A DNA stretch of 6,672 nucleotides from Clostridioides sp. (GCA_031272305.1 JAISUA010000181.1:1-6672), one strand, 5' to 3'. Counted from the first letter of the stretch, positions 1-6,471 are shown. Translations and numbers: made by a program. The notes: a model not told the origin generated them from the sequence alone.

Positions 1-71
1 AAAAAACGAAAATTTATGTTCGACTATCAAGACTTATTACCTTGATTTTATTTCTAGTTCCTATAAGTCTT
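1..71 (-). terminator. Possible weak terminator after the small secreted protein gene
   Basis: Read on the minus strand, the stop codon of the small secreted protein overlaps a 9-bp inverted repeat (AAGACTTAT at 63-71 pairing with ATAAGTCTT at 29-37, loop about 25 nt). A short CGAA/TTCG hairpin and a run of six T's then reach the window edge (positions 6 to 1). Stems and T run are in the right order for transcription end, but the loop of the first hairpin is large and the second stem is only 4 bp. The T run is also cut off by the window edge, so this is tentative. Confidence 0.3.
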
Positions 72-348
72 ATTTAGTTTGTGTTGTAACGATTTGATTT
101 ACAGTTGCATCAGGATCAATGTCATTGCCAAATGCAGAAACGCTAATACCTGTAGGATCACCAGCTTGAATTTTGTCTGGATTTTCTACTGAAGACACAC
201 CATTTGTTGCTGGAGTAGTGATTGGTGCACTTACAATATTACCACCAAAAGAGATAAATGAACTATTTGCTATACTCTTAGCAGGCACAAATCCTACTAA
301 AAACGCAACACCTACTAAAGAAACCATAAATTTTTTTAGATTTTTCAT
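70..348 (-). CDS. Small secreted protein of unknown function (92 aa)
   Basis: I do not recognise the family. The product begins with a clear Sec signal peptide: a basic n-region (MKNLKKF), a hydrophobic core at about residues 8-22 (MVSLVGVAFLVGFV), and a likely cleavage site after Ala27 in PAKSIA|NSS. The mature part is about 65 residues, has no cysteine, is rich in Ser, Thr, Val and Gly, and carries scattered acidic residues (NPDK, GNDIDPD). It has no LPXTG motif, lipobox or second membrane segment, so release to the outside is the likely fate. The longer start at 357 abuts the AGGAGG (358-363) with no spacing. The ATG at 348 has 9 nt spacing, so I chose it. A strong promoter lies about 50 bp upstream, so the gene is probably its own transcription unit. 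It could be a peptide-signal precursor or a small surface protein, but nothing seen decides this. Confidence 0.75.
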   Translation of the reverse strand: MKNLKKFMVSLVGVAFLVGFVPAKSIANSSFISFGGNIVSAPITTPATNGVSSVENPDKIQAGDPTGISVSAFGNDIDPDATVNQIVTTQTK

Positions 349-357
349 ACTCTTCAT

Positions 358-363
358 CCTCCT
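358..363 (-). promoter_or_regulatory. Shine-Dalgarno site that sets the start of the small secreted protein
   Basis: The minus strand reads AGGAGG directly followed by ATG (355-357), then AAG AGT and a second ATG (346-348). A ribosome needs several bases between site and start, so the second ATG, 9 nt downstream, is the better initiation codon. Using the first ATG would only add Met-Lys-Ser in front of the signal peptide. Confidence 0.75.
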
Positions 364-396
364 TATTTATTAGAACCTTCGTCCTGTGCTTAATTG

Positions 397-425
397 ATTT
401 TAGCAAAAATTTAAAAAATAGTCAA
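397..425 (-). promoter_or_regulatory. Sigma-A-type promoter for the small secreted protein gene
   Basis: The minus strand carries TTGACT (420-425) and TAAAAT (397-402) separated by exactly 17 bp, and a TG one base before the -10 box makes it an extended -10. Each hexamer differs from consensus at one base. Transcription should start near 390, giving an untranslated leader of about 40 nt. The region from 349 to 709 has no other convincing gene. Besides this promoter it holds the hairpin repeat at 503-608 and the 41-bp duplication, with AT-rich filler between. Confidence 0.7.
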
Positions 426-502
426 CTATCTTAAAAGTCATTCTTTATTATATTTTATCAAATATAACTGTATTTAAGTATAATATAATGGTTTGTATTA
501 TT

Positions 503-608
503 TTAAATAAAAGAGCCAAGGAAATTATTTACAGATTCGTTCTCGGATTTAGCCATCCTCGTGAGCGTAAATCTCAAACAGAAACTTTCAACAACATTCA
601 TTGACTCT
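503..608. repeat. Hairpin-forming repeat element, copy 1 (with a 32-codon reading frame)
   Basis: This stretch resembles the element near 6488-6578 over about 90 bp. Shared blocks on the minus strand include ATGAATGTTGTT, TTTACG, AACGA and AATCT. On the plus strand it folds into a tiered hairpin: AGATT (533-537) with AATCT (570-574), CGTTC (538-542) with GAGCG (563-567), and GGAT (545-548) with ATCC (555-558). One T-G pair makes the fold slightly better as plus-strand RNA. A minus-strand reading frame of 32 codons (601 to 503) starts MNVVESFCLRF and contains TRMAKSENESVNNF. I have a faint impression of this string recurring in small hypothetical proteins of clostridia, which would fit a dispersed repeat, but I cannot verify it. 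There is no good ribosome binding site, so a real gene is unlikely. Confidence 0.5.
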
Positions 609-668
609 CTTTAATAAAAATCTTTTAATTATTTTTGCTTATATATCTTTATAATTTTATTATTTTTT

Positions 669-750
669 CTATACATATTAATAGTTTTCTATTTCTTGAA
701 TCTATTTTTCTATACATATTCATAGTTTTCTATTTCTTGAATCCATTTTT
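669..750. repeat. 41-bp tandem duplication spanning the permease stop codon
   Basis: Positions 669-709 and 710-750 are two head-to-tail copies of a 41-bp unit differing at two bases (680 versus 721, and 703 versus 744). The copy at 710-750 encodes the last residues and stop codon of the permease, while 669-709 lies just beyond the stop. This looks like a fairly recent slippage duplication of the gene's 3' end. The intact reading frame ends at the first stop reached, so the protein is unaffected. Confidence 0.9.
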
Positions 751-2272
751 TTCTATTCATATGAAGTAGTAAACATATAACAGTCATGATTAAATATCCT
801 ATAGTAAATGGTGAAGTTGGATAGAATCCTAATCCTGCACTATGAATAAATCCAAATGTAGACATCACTGCTCCCATAAAACAAGCAATTGCTGCTTTAT
901 CAAGTCTTCTATCAATTATAAATATTGTAAGCGAACCTATTATAAGTCCAATTACTATTGCACCTGCTTTTACTGCTGGTACACCATTCCACATTACTCC
1001 TGATGCAAGAAGTCTTGATGTTACTTCGTTTCCATAACCTAAAAGACCTGTTGGTAATGTTTCTGTATATATATCAGCTAGTCCTACTGCTCCTGTTATT
1101 TGAGTGTATAAAAAGTCTGCAATAGGAGGAACCATAGCTATACCTATACCAGCGAAATGTTTTTTATCGCAAGCATAATAAGCTTGTGATAACATAACTA
1201 TTGAACACCATAGATAAGTTATAGCTGCTATTGCTGGAGGAACTAACGCACTAAAGAATGTAAATAATCCGAACAATCCTGATAATGCAAGAAGTATTCC
1301 TCCAAGCCAAGAAAATCCTACTGTAGCTCCTGTTTTCTTTAGACCTGCATGACCAAGCCAAATTGTATTAGGAATTACTCCTCCGAAAATTGCAGAAATC
1401 ATTGTATTAATTCCATCTGCAAATTGTGCTTCTCTTACACTATAATTATCGCCAGCTGCATTAGCTGCTTCTACATTGTCCATTGTTTCTATAAAGTTAT
1501 AAATACTTACAGGTATTATTATACTTAAATAAGGAACTATAAGTTTAAATCCAGTAAGCAATGCTTTTATTGAATCAGCAGGATTTGGAGCAAATAGACC
1601 AACTCCAGAAAAATCTATATGAGTTCTTCCAAGAACAAGTGCATATATTACTCCTCCAACTATTGCTACTGCAAAAGGTGGTATTCTTTTTGGAAATAAA
1701 TATCCTCCAAAAACTCCTAAAAAACCAACTAGTAAAACTGGTAAACCAACCATTGGATCTCCAAACAAATCGAAAACACCTTGTGTAGCCATCCAAATGA
1801 AACCTATTCCAGCTACAGTACCAAGTAGAGCCGCTCTAGGTATATATTTTTTCATAAATGGTCCTATTATTCCACCACAAAATTCTACAAATCCACCAAT
1901 GAAACATGCTGCTACACCTGCACTCCATGCAAGATATGGATCTTTTATTGCGTAATTAAGTGGCATAATTATACCATAAAGCATAACAAACATTGCTGGA
2001 GTAGAAACTCCAGAAGGAAGTGCTGTTACATCTACTTTTCCTTCTTTTTTTGAAAGTTTTATTGCCATATATGTGTAATAAAGACCTCCACATAACAAAC
2101 CAATCGACATACCTGGAATAACTCGTCCATATACAAGCTCTTTAGGCCATTTTAATACTCCTGATAAAGTCGCTATTACAATTATATAGTTAACAATATT
2201 ATTAGCAAGGATATAAGTTAAACCACCAATATCCCCCTTAGTAAATAATTTTAATTTTGATGTGTTCTGCAT
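710..2272 (-). CDS. NCS2-type nucleobase (purine) permease, 520 aa
   Basis: This is an integral membrane transporter of the nucleobase-cation symporter 2 (xanthine/uracil permease-like) type, expected to import a purine base by ion symport. The protein is almost all hydrophobic segments, starting at about residues 14-38 and continuing through 486-505, consistent with the roughly 14 helices of the fold. The acidic stretch ETMDNVEAANAAGDN (262-276), followed by a glycine-rich segment and GGVIPNTIWLGHAGL (297-311), sits where NCS2 proteins place their substrate-binding half-helices and conserved acidic residues. It starts at ATG 2272 with GGGAG (2279-2283) at good spacing, and length is in the family range. 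The adenine deaminase gene 271 bp upstream on the same strand suggests adenine or a related purine as substrate. That is inference from context, since the sequence alone does not fix specificity. Confidence 0.85.
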   Translation of the reverse strand: MQNTSKLKLFTKGDIGGLTYILANNIVNYIIVIATLSGVLKWPKELVYGRVIPGMSIGLLCGGLYYTYMAIKLSKKEGKVDVTALPSGVSTPAMFVMLYGIIMPLNYAIKDPYLAWSAGVAACFIGGFVEFCGGIIGPFMKKYIPRAALLGTVAGIGFIWMATQGVFDLFGDPMVGLPVLLVGFLGVFGGYLFPKRIPPFAVAIVGGVIYALVLGRTHIDFSGVGLFAPNPADSIKALLTGFKLIVPYLSIIIPVSIYNFIETMDNVEAANAAGDNYSVREAQFADGINTMISAIFGGVIPNTIWLGHAGLKKTGATVGFSWLGGILLALSGLFGLFTFFSALVPPAIAAITYLWCSIVMLSQAYYACDKKHFAGIGIAMVPPIADFLYTQITGAVGLADIYTETLPTGLLGYGNEVTSRLLASGVMWNGVPAVKAGAIVIGLIIGSLTIFIIDRRLDKAAIACFMGAVMSTFGFIHSAGLGFYPTSPFTIGYLIMTVICLLLHMNRKKWIQEIENYEYV

Positions 2273-2300
2273 ATTTTTCTCCCAAAATTTTTCTTATTTT

Positions 2301-2334
2301 TTTTATTAACGCAATTATTATTACGTTAATAAAA
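2301..2334. promoter_or_regulatory. 11-bp inverted repeat just upstream of the permease ribosome binding site
   Basis: TTTTATTAACG (2301-2311) and CGTTAATAAAA (2324-2334) are perfect reverse complements around a 12-nt AT-only loop apart from its first base. The dyad ends 18 bp before the permease Shine-Dalgarno site. It could be a repressor operator built on the ATTAACG half-site, or an mRNA hairpin affecting translation or stability. On the plus strand it is followed by a T-rich stretch, but no plus-strand gene exists here to terminate. Confidence 0.5.
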
Positions 2335-2426
2335 TATTTTTCTTTTTAAGTTTACATAAAAATTCTATTTTTAATCTATCATTATTTAGTTTTGTTATCA
2401 TTGAATAATGTATATCAAATTTATTT

Positions 2427-2531
2427 TTATTTATACTTTTTTATTTATATTTTCTTATTTATATTTTCTTATTTATACTTTTATATTTTCTTATTTATAC
2501 TTTTTTATTTATACTTTTTATTTATGCTTTT
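2427..2531. repeat. 14-bp AT-rich minisatellite, about seven units
   Basis: The unit TTATTTATAYTTTY occurs at 2427-2440, 2441-2454, 2455-2468, 2469-2482, 2491-2504 and 2505-2518. A 13-bp copy with one C-to-G-type change lies at 2519-2531, and an 8-bp partial unit interrupts at 2483-2490. The array starts 12 bp beyond the adenine deaminase stop codon and fills the near half of the gap before the permease. On the minus strand each unit contains TATAAATAA, which resembles a -10 box. Such arrays can change copy number by slippage. Confidence 0.9.
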
Positions 2532-2543
2532 ATATTTATAGAA

Positions 2544-4274
2544 TTATGCTTCTATGTCTATAAAATCAAATTTTGTAACATCGAATAGTCCCATATCTGT
2601 CAACTTCACTTCTGGAATAACAGCAAGAGACATAAAACAAAGTGTCATCACTGGTTCAACATCTTCGCTTACTTTAAGTTCTTTATGAGCTACTTGATGA
2701 ATAGTAGTAAGTTTATCTCTAACCCATTCACCTGATTTATCACTCATAATTCCACCAATAATCATAGGCATACTTTCGATTACTTTATTATCTTTTACAA
2801 GGATTATTCCTCCACCTTGTTTGATAAGTTCTTCAACAGCAAACGACATATCTTGATCGTTTACACCTACTACTATTATATTGTGAGAATCATGTGCTAT
2901 AGAAAGTGCTATAGCTCCTTCTTTGATTCCATATCCTTTAAGGAGTGCTTTTGCAACATTTCCTGTATTTTGATGACGTTCTACTACAGCTACTTTGACA
3001 ATATCAGTATCTTTAGAGAACACAAATTCTTCATTTTCATCTCTATTTATCTCAATGACTTCCTTAGCTGTTACTACTCCTCCAGGAAGAATTTTTATGA
3101 CATTCGCTTTATTTGATTTTATTTGTAATTTTAATTTTTCTACAGAAAAATCTTTTACGTTAAATCCTTTTGTCATTTCTTTAGGACTGTAATATTTTAT
3201 TTCTGGAAGATAAGCACCATCTTTGGCAACAGATTTTCCATCTATAAATACTTCTTTTGCATTGAAGTCCTTTAGATTATCAAATAAAACTATGTTTGCT
3301 TTTTTACCAGGAGCTATAGCTCCTCTGTCATCCATTTTGAAACATTCAGCTGTATTTATTGTACCGATACTTATAGCTACAATTGGATCTACTCCAGCTT
3401 CCACGCACATTCTTAGATTATTATCTATATGACCTTTTGATAAAATAGTTTTTGGTTGTAAATCATCAGCACAAAATACACAACGTCTTGAATTTCTTTC
3501 AGTAAGTCCTTTTAACATTGTAGTCAAATCGTGACAAGCTGAACCTTGTCTAAGCATAACGTACATTCCTCTTGATATTCTATCAAGCATATCATCAACT
3601 GTTTCACATTCATGATCAGCTCTAATTCCAGCACTTGCATATGCATTTAGTGAATTACCTTTGATTCCAGGACAATGTCCATCTATTACTTTTCCTTCTT
3701 TTTGTGCAATAGAAATTTTTTCAAGAACATCATCATCAGTATTTATTAATCCAGGAAAATTCATAAATTCCCCTACTCCAAAAACATCGTCTCTTTTTAT
3801 AGGTTCTCTCATAACATTTGAATCTATAACAGCACCTGAATGTTCAAAAGGTGTAGCTGGTACACAAGTTGGTAACATCCATTTTATATCCAAAGCTGTT
3901 CCTTTAGATGCTTCTATCATGTAGTCAAGACCTTTTATAGAGAATACATTTACTATCTCATGAGGATCTGCAACAATTGTAGTCGTACCATGAGGAACTA
4001 CCATTCTTCCTAATTCTTCTGGTGATACATAAGAAGATTCAACGTGAATATGTCCATCTATAAGACCTGGAGAGGCAAATTTTCCATTTGCATCAATTTC
4101 AACTTCACCTGAATATTCTCCTACTCCTGCGATCAAATCATCAGAAATAGCTATATCTCCTTCAATAATTCTAAAATTATATACATCTACTATTTTTGAA
4201 TTTTTTATAACTAAATCAGCTTTTTGTCTGCCAGTAGCAATCTCAATTAATTTTTTTAGCTTTGATTTTTCCAT
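2544..4274 (-). CDS. ade: Adenine deaminase, canonical (576 aa)
   Basis: This cytoplasmic metal-dependent enzyme converts adenine to hypoxanthine and ammonia (EC 3.5.4.2) in purine salvage. It carries the full amidohydrolase-superfamily signature. DGHIHVES (73-80) holds the HxH metal ligands H75 and H77, and GTTTIVADPHE (96-106) is the family DPHE motif. E169 in GVGEF is the expected bridging glutamate. H200 in DGHCPG and H221 in DHE are the strand 5 and 6 histidines, and CADD (268-271) supplies the strand 8 aspartate. The C-terminal domain has the adenine deaminase motif AHDSHN (460-465) and a GGG loop at 487-489. The length matches characterised bacterial enzymes of about 570-590 residues. 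ATG 4274 is preceded by GGAAGGG (4284-4290). It lies 138 bp behind a divergent paralogue and 271 bp ahead of a nucleobase permease, fitting uptake plus deamination of adenine. Confidence 0.95.
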   Translation of the reverse strand: MEKSKLKKLIEIATGRQKADLVIKNSKIVDVYNFRIIEGDIAISDDLIAGVGEYSGEVEIDANGKFASPGLIDGHIHVESSYVSPEELGRMVVPHGTTTIVADPHEIVNVFSIKGLDYMIEASKGTALDIKWMLPTCVPATPFEHSGAVIDSNVMREPIKRDDVFGVGEFMNFPGLINTDDDVLEKISIAQKEGKVIDGHCPGIKGNSLNAYASAGIRADHECETVDDMLDRISRGMYVMLRQGSACHDLTTMLKGLTERNSRRCVFCADDLQPKTILSKGHIDNNLRMCVEAGVDPIVAISIGTINTAECFKMDDRGAIAPGKKANIVLFDNLKDFNAKEVFIDGKSVAKDGAYLPEIKYYSPKEMTKGFNVKDFSVEKLKLQIKSNKANVIKILPGGVVTAKEVIEINRDENEEFVFSKDTDIVKVAVVERHQNTGNVAKALLKGYGIKEGAIALSIAHDSHNIIVVGVNDQDMSFAVEELIKQGGGIILVKDNKVIESMPMIIGGIMSDKSGEWVRDKLTTIHQVAHKELKVSEDVEPVMTLCFMSLAVIPEVKLTDMGLFDVTKFDFIDIEA

Positions 4275-4331
4275 AATCTAAATCCCTTCCGAAAATTTTA
4301 TTTATATGATTTCTATTAAATAAGTATAATC

Positions 4332-4392
4332 ATCTTGTTATGAGAACATAAATTTTCACTATGAAATAAAAACTTTATCCTCATAACAAGAT
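4332..4392. promoter_or_regulatory. Long intercistronic hairpin between the two adenine deaminase-like genes
   Basis: ATCTTGTTATGAG (4332-4344) and CTCATAACAAGAT (4380-4392) form a perfect 13-bp stem. Inside it, ATAAA (4348-4352) can pair with TTTAT further on, and TTTCA can pair with TGAAA around a 3-nt loop, giving a nested hairpin. It begins about 20 bp after the upstream stop codon. No T run follows on either strand, so it is not a classical intrinsic terminator. An mRNA processing or stability element, an attenuating hairpin, or a protein-binding dyad are possible. Confidence 0.6.
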
Positions 4393-4412
4393 CTCATCAT
4401 TTTAAATAAAAT

Positions 4413-6188
4413 CTATTTTAATTCCAAAATTGGATTAAATGTTTCAAGTGTTATACAGTCAACAGCACCTACATCTGTTATCGCATAGTCAGGTATTGCT
4501 GTTATTGGAAGGAAGAACATATACATAAGTGGTTCAGGAAGATCACATCCAAGCTCTTTAGCAATTTTATTTATTTTTATTTCTCTTTGAGCTATTTCTT
4601 CTGGTTCTAAATCACTTACTATTCCACCAACAGGCAATGGAAGGAAATCTAAAATCTTTCCATCACATACAACAACTTGTCCACCACCATTATCTATAAG
4701 GTGGTTCACAGCTATAGACATATCACTTGCATTTGTTCCTAAAACAACAATATTGTTGTCATCTGGAGCAGCAGAAGATGCCATAGCACCACATCTCAAT
4801 TTCCATCCTGAACAGAATGCTAATGATTTGTTTCCATTTCTTCCGAAACGTTCAAGTACAGAAACCATTGTAACATCCTTTTCTATACTAGGTTGTACTA
4901 CATAATTTTCAACATCTAATTCTACATCTCTTCTTTTTCTAACAAAAGGACCAACAACATTCATTGATAACACTTTTGCTTTACCTTTTTCTATATCAAC
5001 CTTGTATTCAAAATCTTCTTTTGTAGTTTTCTTACATTTTAACTGACTTGTAAGTAAACTACTTCTTTTTGGAGCTTTTAATTCATAATTTAATTTTCCA
5101 TTTTCAGCTACTAATTTTCCATTTGTCATTACTTTCTCAACGTTAAAAGTTTCTACTCCATCAACAAATACAATATCTGCGATTTTTCCTGGAGTAATAG
5201 AACCAACAAGATGATCTATTCTATATGCTTCTGCACTGTTGATTGTAGCCATTTGTATTGCTGTCATAGGTTCAACACCTTCAGCAATTGCAAGTCTTAC
5301 TAAATTGTCAAGATGTCCTTTGACAAGGATATCTGTAGCAGTAACATCATCTGTACAGAAACTTACTCTTCTTGCAAGTAGAGGATTCACTTCTGTCACT
5401 GCTCTTATGTTTTCTTTTAAGAAATGAGTAACAGATGATTCACGAATTAACATGTGCATACCATTTCTCATTTTTTCTACAACTTCTTCATGATCATAAC
5501 TTTCATGATCAAGTCTTACACCTGAACAAAGATAACCATTTAAGTCATTACCTCTAGCCATTGGTGCACAACCAAATATAGGCAATCTATTAAGATTTGC
5601 TTGTTCGATTGCACCTAAAGTATCTTCATCTTCTTCTTGAACAGCTTCTCTTACAGTTTCCCATACTCCAAAACATTCTGGCCATTTTTGCACAGTTTTA
5701 TGCACTTCTTCTGTAAAATTAAATGCAACTGTTGACTTTGGAAAAGTATATGGAGTTTTGTAAGGTGCTCCCCAAAATACTTTAAGAGGACTTGCTTTGA
5801 TTTCTGAGAAAATTTCTTTTAGACCTTCAAGACCTGAAACTGAGATATACTCATCAAGACCAGATATGATACTTGTTGTACCACAAGGAACGACTCCTTT
5901 TGCAAAACTAGTGATACTTAATTTACTACATTCACTGTGAATATGTCCATCGATCATACCAGGAACTAAAAATTCACCTGTTGCATCGATTATTTCAGTA
6001 TCATCTGAAATATAATCGCTAACATCGCCAATTGCTACTATTGTATCTTCATAGATAGCAACGTCTGCTTTGTAAATTTCGCTAGACATAACATTCACTA
6101 GTGTACCACCTGTGATTGCTTTTTGTGCTGGTATAATAGCTCTACCTGCACGTATAAGTGTTTTAAGATTTGATTTGTTTTTTTGCAT
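4413..6188 (-). CDS. Divergent adenine deaminase paralogue with altered active-site motifs (591 aa)
   Basis: The whole length aligns by eye with adenine deaminase, both the amidohydrolase barrel and the C-terminal domain. Retained are DGHIHSEC (80-87, H82 and H84), GVWE (E177), LDHES (H228), FCTDD (277-281) and NSAEAYR. Several family-defining residues are changed. DPHE becomes LDEY-like (110-114), DGHCPG becomes FGCAPM (205-210) so that the strand 5 histidine aligns with Cys207, and AHDSHN becomes APDDNN (474-479). These sit in an otherwise well-kept frame, with conserved GNDLNGY and GGGQVVV, so the gene is not decaying. It may bind metal differently, deaminate another base, or have lost catalysis, and annotation pipelines would probably call it adenine deaminase. 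ATG 6188 has GGAGG at 6 nt. The gene is first in the cluster and lies behind the structured leader at 6195-6316. Confidence 0.8.
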   Translation of the reverse strand: MQKNKSNLKTLIRAGRAIIPAQKAITGGTLVNVMSSEIYKADVAIYEDTIVAIGDVSDYISDDTEIIDATGEFLVPGMIDGHIHSECSKLSITSFAKGVVPCGTTSIISGLDEYISVSGLEGLKEIFSEIKASPLKVFWGAPYKTPYTFPKSTVAFNFTEEVHKTVQKWPECFGVWETVREAVQEEDEDTLGAIEQANLNRLPIFGCAPMARGNDLNGYLCSGVRLDHESYDHEEVVEKMRNGMHMLIRESSVTHFLKENIRAVTEVNPLLARRVSFCTDDVTATDILVKGHLDNLVRLAIAEGVEPMTAIQMATINSAEAYRIDHLVGSITPGKIADIVFVDGVETFNVEKVMTNGKLVAENGKLNYELKAPKRSSLLTSQLKCKKTTKEDFEYKVDIEKGKAKVLSMNVVGPFVRKRRDVELDVENYVVQPSIEKDVTMVSVLERFGRNGNKSLAFCSGWKLRCGAMASSAAPDDNNIVVLGTNASDMSIAVNHLIDNGGGQVVVCDGKILDFLPLPVGGIVSDLEPEEIAQREIKINKIAKELGCDLPEPLMYMFFLPITAIPDYAITDVGAVDCITLETFNPILELK

Positions 6189-6194
6189 AAAAAA

Positions 6195-6316
6195 CCTCCA
6201 ATAATAATAGTTATGAGTACTCCGGCTGTTAAGCGTCTCCAGGTTTCCCGTCCTGCAAAAGTATCTCGACGAATTTTTATTGGATTACAATTAAATTAAA
6301 CTTACACTATTTTGGA
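6195..6316 (-). ncRNA. Structured 5' leader with competing anti-Shine-Dalgarno segments (riboswitch-like, class unknown)
   Basis: On the minus strand, GAGATACT (6260-6267) pairs with AGTACTC (6215-6221) with one bulged base and closes two small hairpins: CAGG/CCTG (6252-6255 with 6240-6243, loop ACGGGAAA) and GCT/AGC (6232-6234 with 6225-6227). The CGG in the first loop could also pair with the CCG at 6222-6224 as a pseudoknot. This GC-richer core stands out in very AT-rich surroundings. Outside it, TCCAATAA (6277-6284) is a perfect complement of TTATTGGA (6197-6204), which contains the GGA of the GGAGG ribosome site. A second segment, TCCAAAATAGT (6306-6316), can pair with 6197-6211 over 11 bp around a 4-nt bulge. 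Only one can pair at a time. I looked for purine, ZTP, cyclic-di-GMP, folate and guanidine-type signatures and found no convincing match. Confidence 0.5.
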
Positions 6317-6389
6317 TTATGCTTTAAAGTTGTGATTTTATTTTAAAAACAGTTGTAAAGCTCATCATTATTTTGTAAATATACGTCAT

Positions 6390-6418
6390 ATTATATCATT
6401 TTTCTTTCAAGAAATAAA
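6390..6418 (-). promoter_or_regulatory. Extended -10 promoter for the adenine deaminase-like cluster
   Basis: The minus strand has a perfect TATAAT (6390-6395) preceded by TGA (6396-6398), an extended -10 element. The -35 position 17 bp upstream is poor (TTTATT, 6413-6418), which extended -10 promoters tolerate. Transcription would start near 6383 and give a leader of about 195 nt before the start codon at 6188. It lies directly after the terminator of the preceding gene, as a promoter of a new unit should. The region 6189-6595 has no gene; it holds this promoter, the leader RNA, the terminator and the hairpin repeat. Confidence 0.6.
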
Positions 6419-6429
6419 TATGATTTATT

Positions 6430-6471
6430 AAAAAAAACGAACTATTTTTATTTTTTATAAAAAATAATTCG
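6430..6471 (-). terminator. Intrinsic terminator of the upstream minus-strand gene
   Basis: CGAATTATTTTT (6471 to 6460) pairs with AAAAATAGTTCG (6449 to 6438) on the minus strand, 12 bp with one T-G pair, around a 10-nt loop. Eight T's follow (6437-6430). On the plus strand the same fold has a C-A mismatch and no T run after it, so the minus strand is the working direction. Confidence 0.75.

Noticed and set aside
173..373. Plus-strand 66-codon frame opposite the small secreted protein
   Set aside because: The minus-strand gene has a promoter, ribosome site and signal peptide. The plus-strand frame has none of these.
503..601. 32-codon frame in repeat copy 1 as a real gene
   Set aside because: There is no convincing ribosome site, and the related copy at 6488-6578 breaks the frame after 15 codons, so the coding look is more likely incidental to a structured repeat.
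1561..1796. Overlapping open frames on both strands inside the permease gene
   Set aside because: They lie wholly within a well-supported membrane protein gene, lack ribosome sites, and have compositions typical of shifted or antisense reading.
2427..2531. CRISPR-like array
   Set aside because: Units are contiguous 14-bp AT-rich repeats without unique spacers, so it is a minisatellite.
2817..3924. Several plus-strand open frames opposite the canonical adenine deaminase
   Set aside because: They are antisense to a gene with full family motifs, with no ribosome sites or recognisable products.
4300..4345. Separate promoter for the canonical adenine deaminase (TATACT on the minus strand)
   Set aside because: The -10-like box has no acceptable -35 partner and no extended -10, so it is indistinguishable from AT-rich background.
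6189..6383. Classical purine (guanine/adenine) riboswitch upstream of the deaminase paralogue
   Set aside because: The conserved purine aptamer blocks and loop-loop pairing sequences are absent. Loose resemblance to ZTP (GGGAAACC) and cyclic-di-GMP (GACGC..AGCC) motifs lacks their essential partners.
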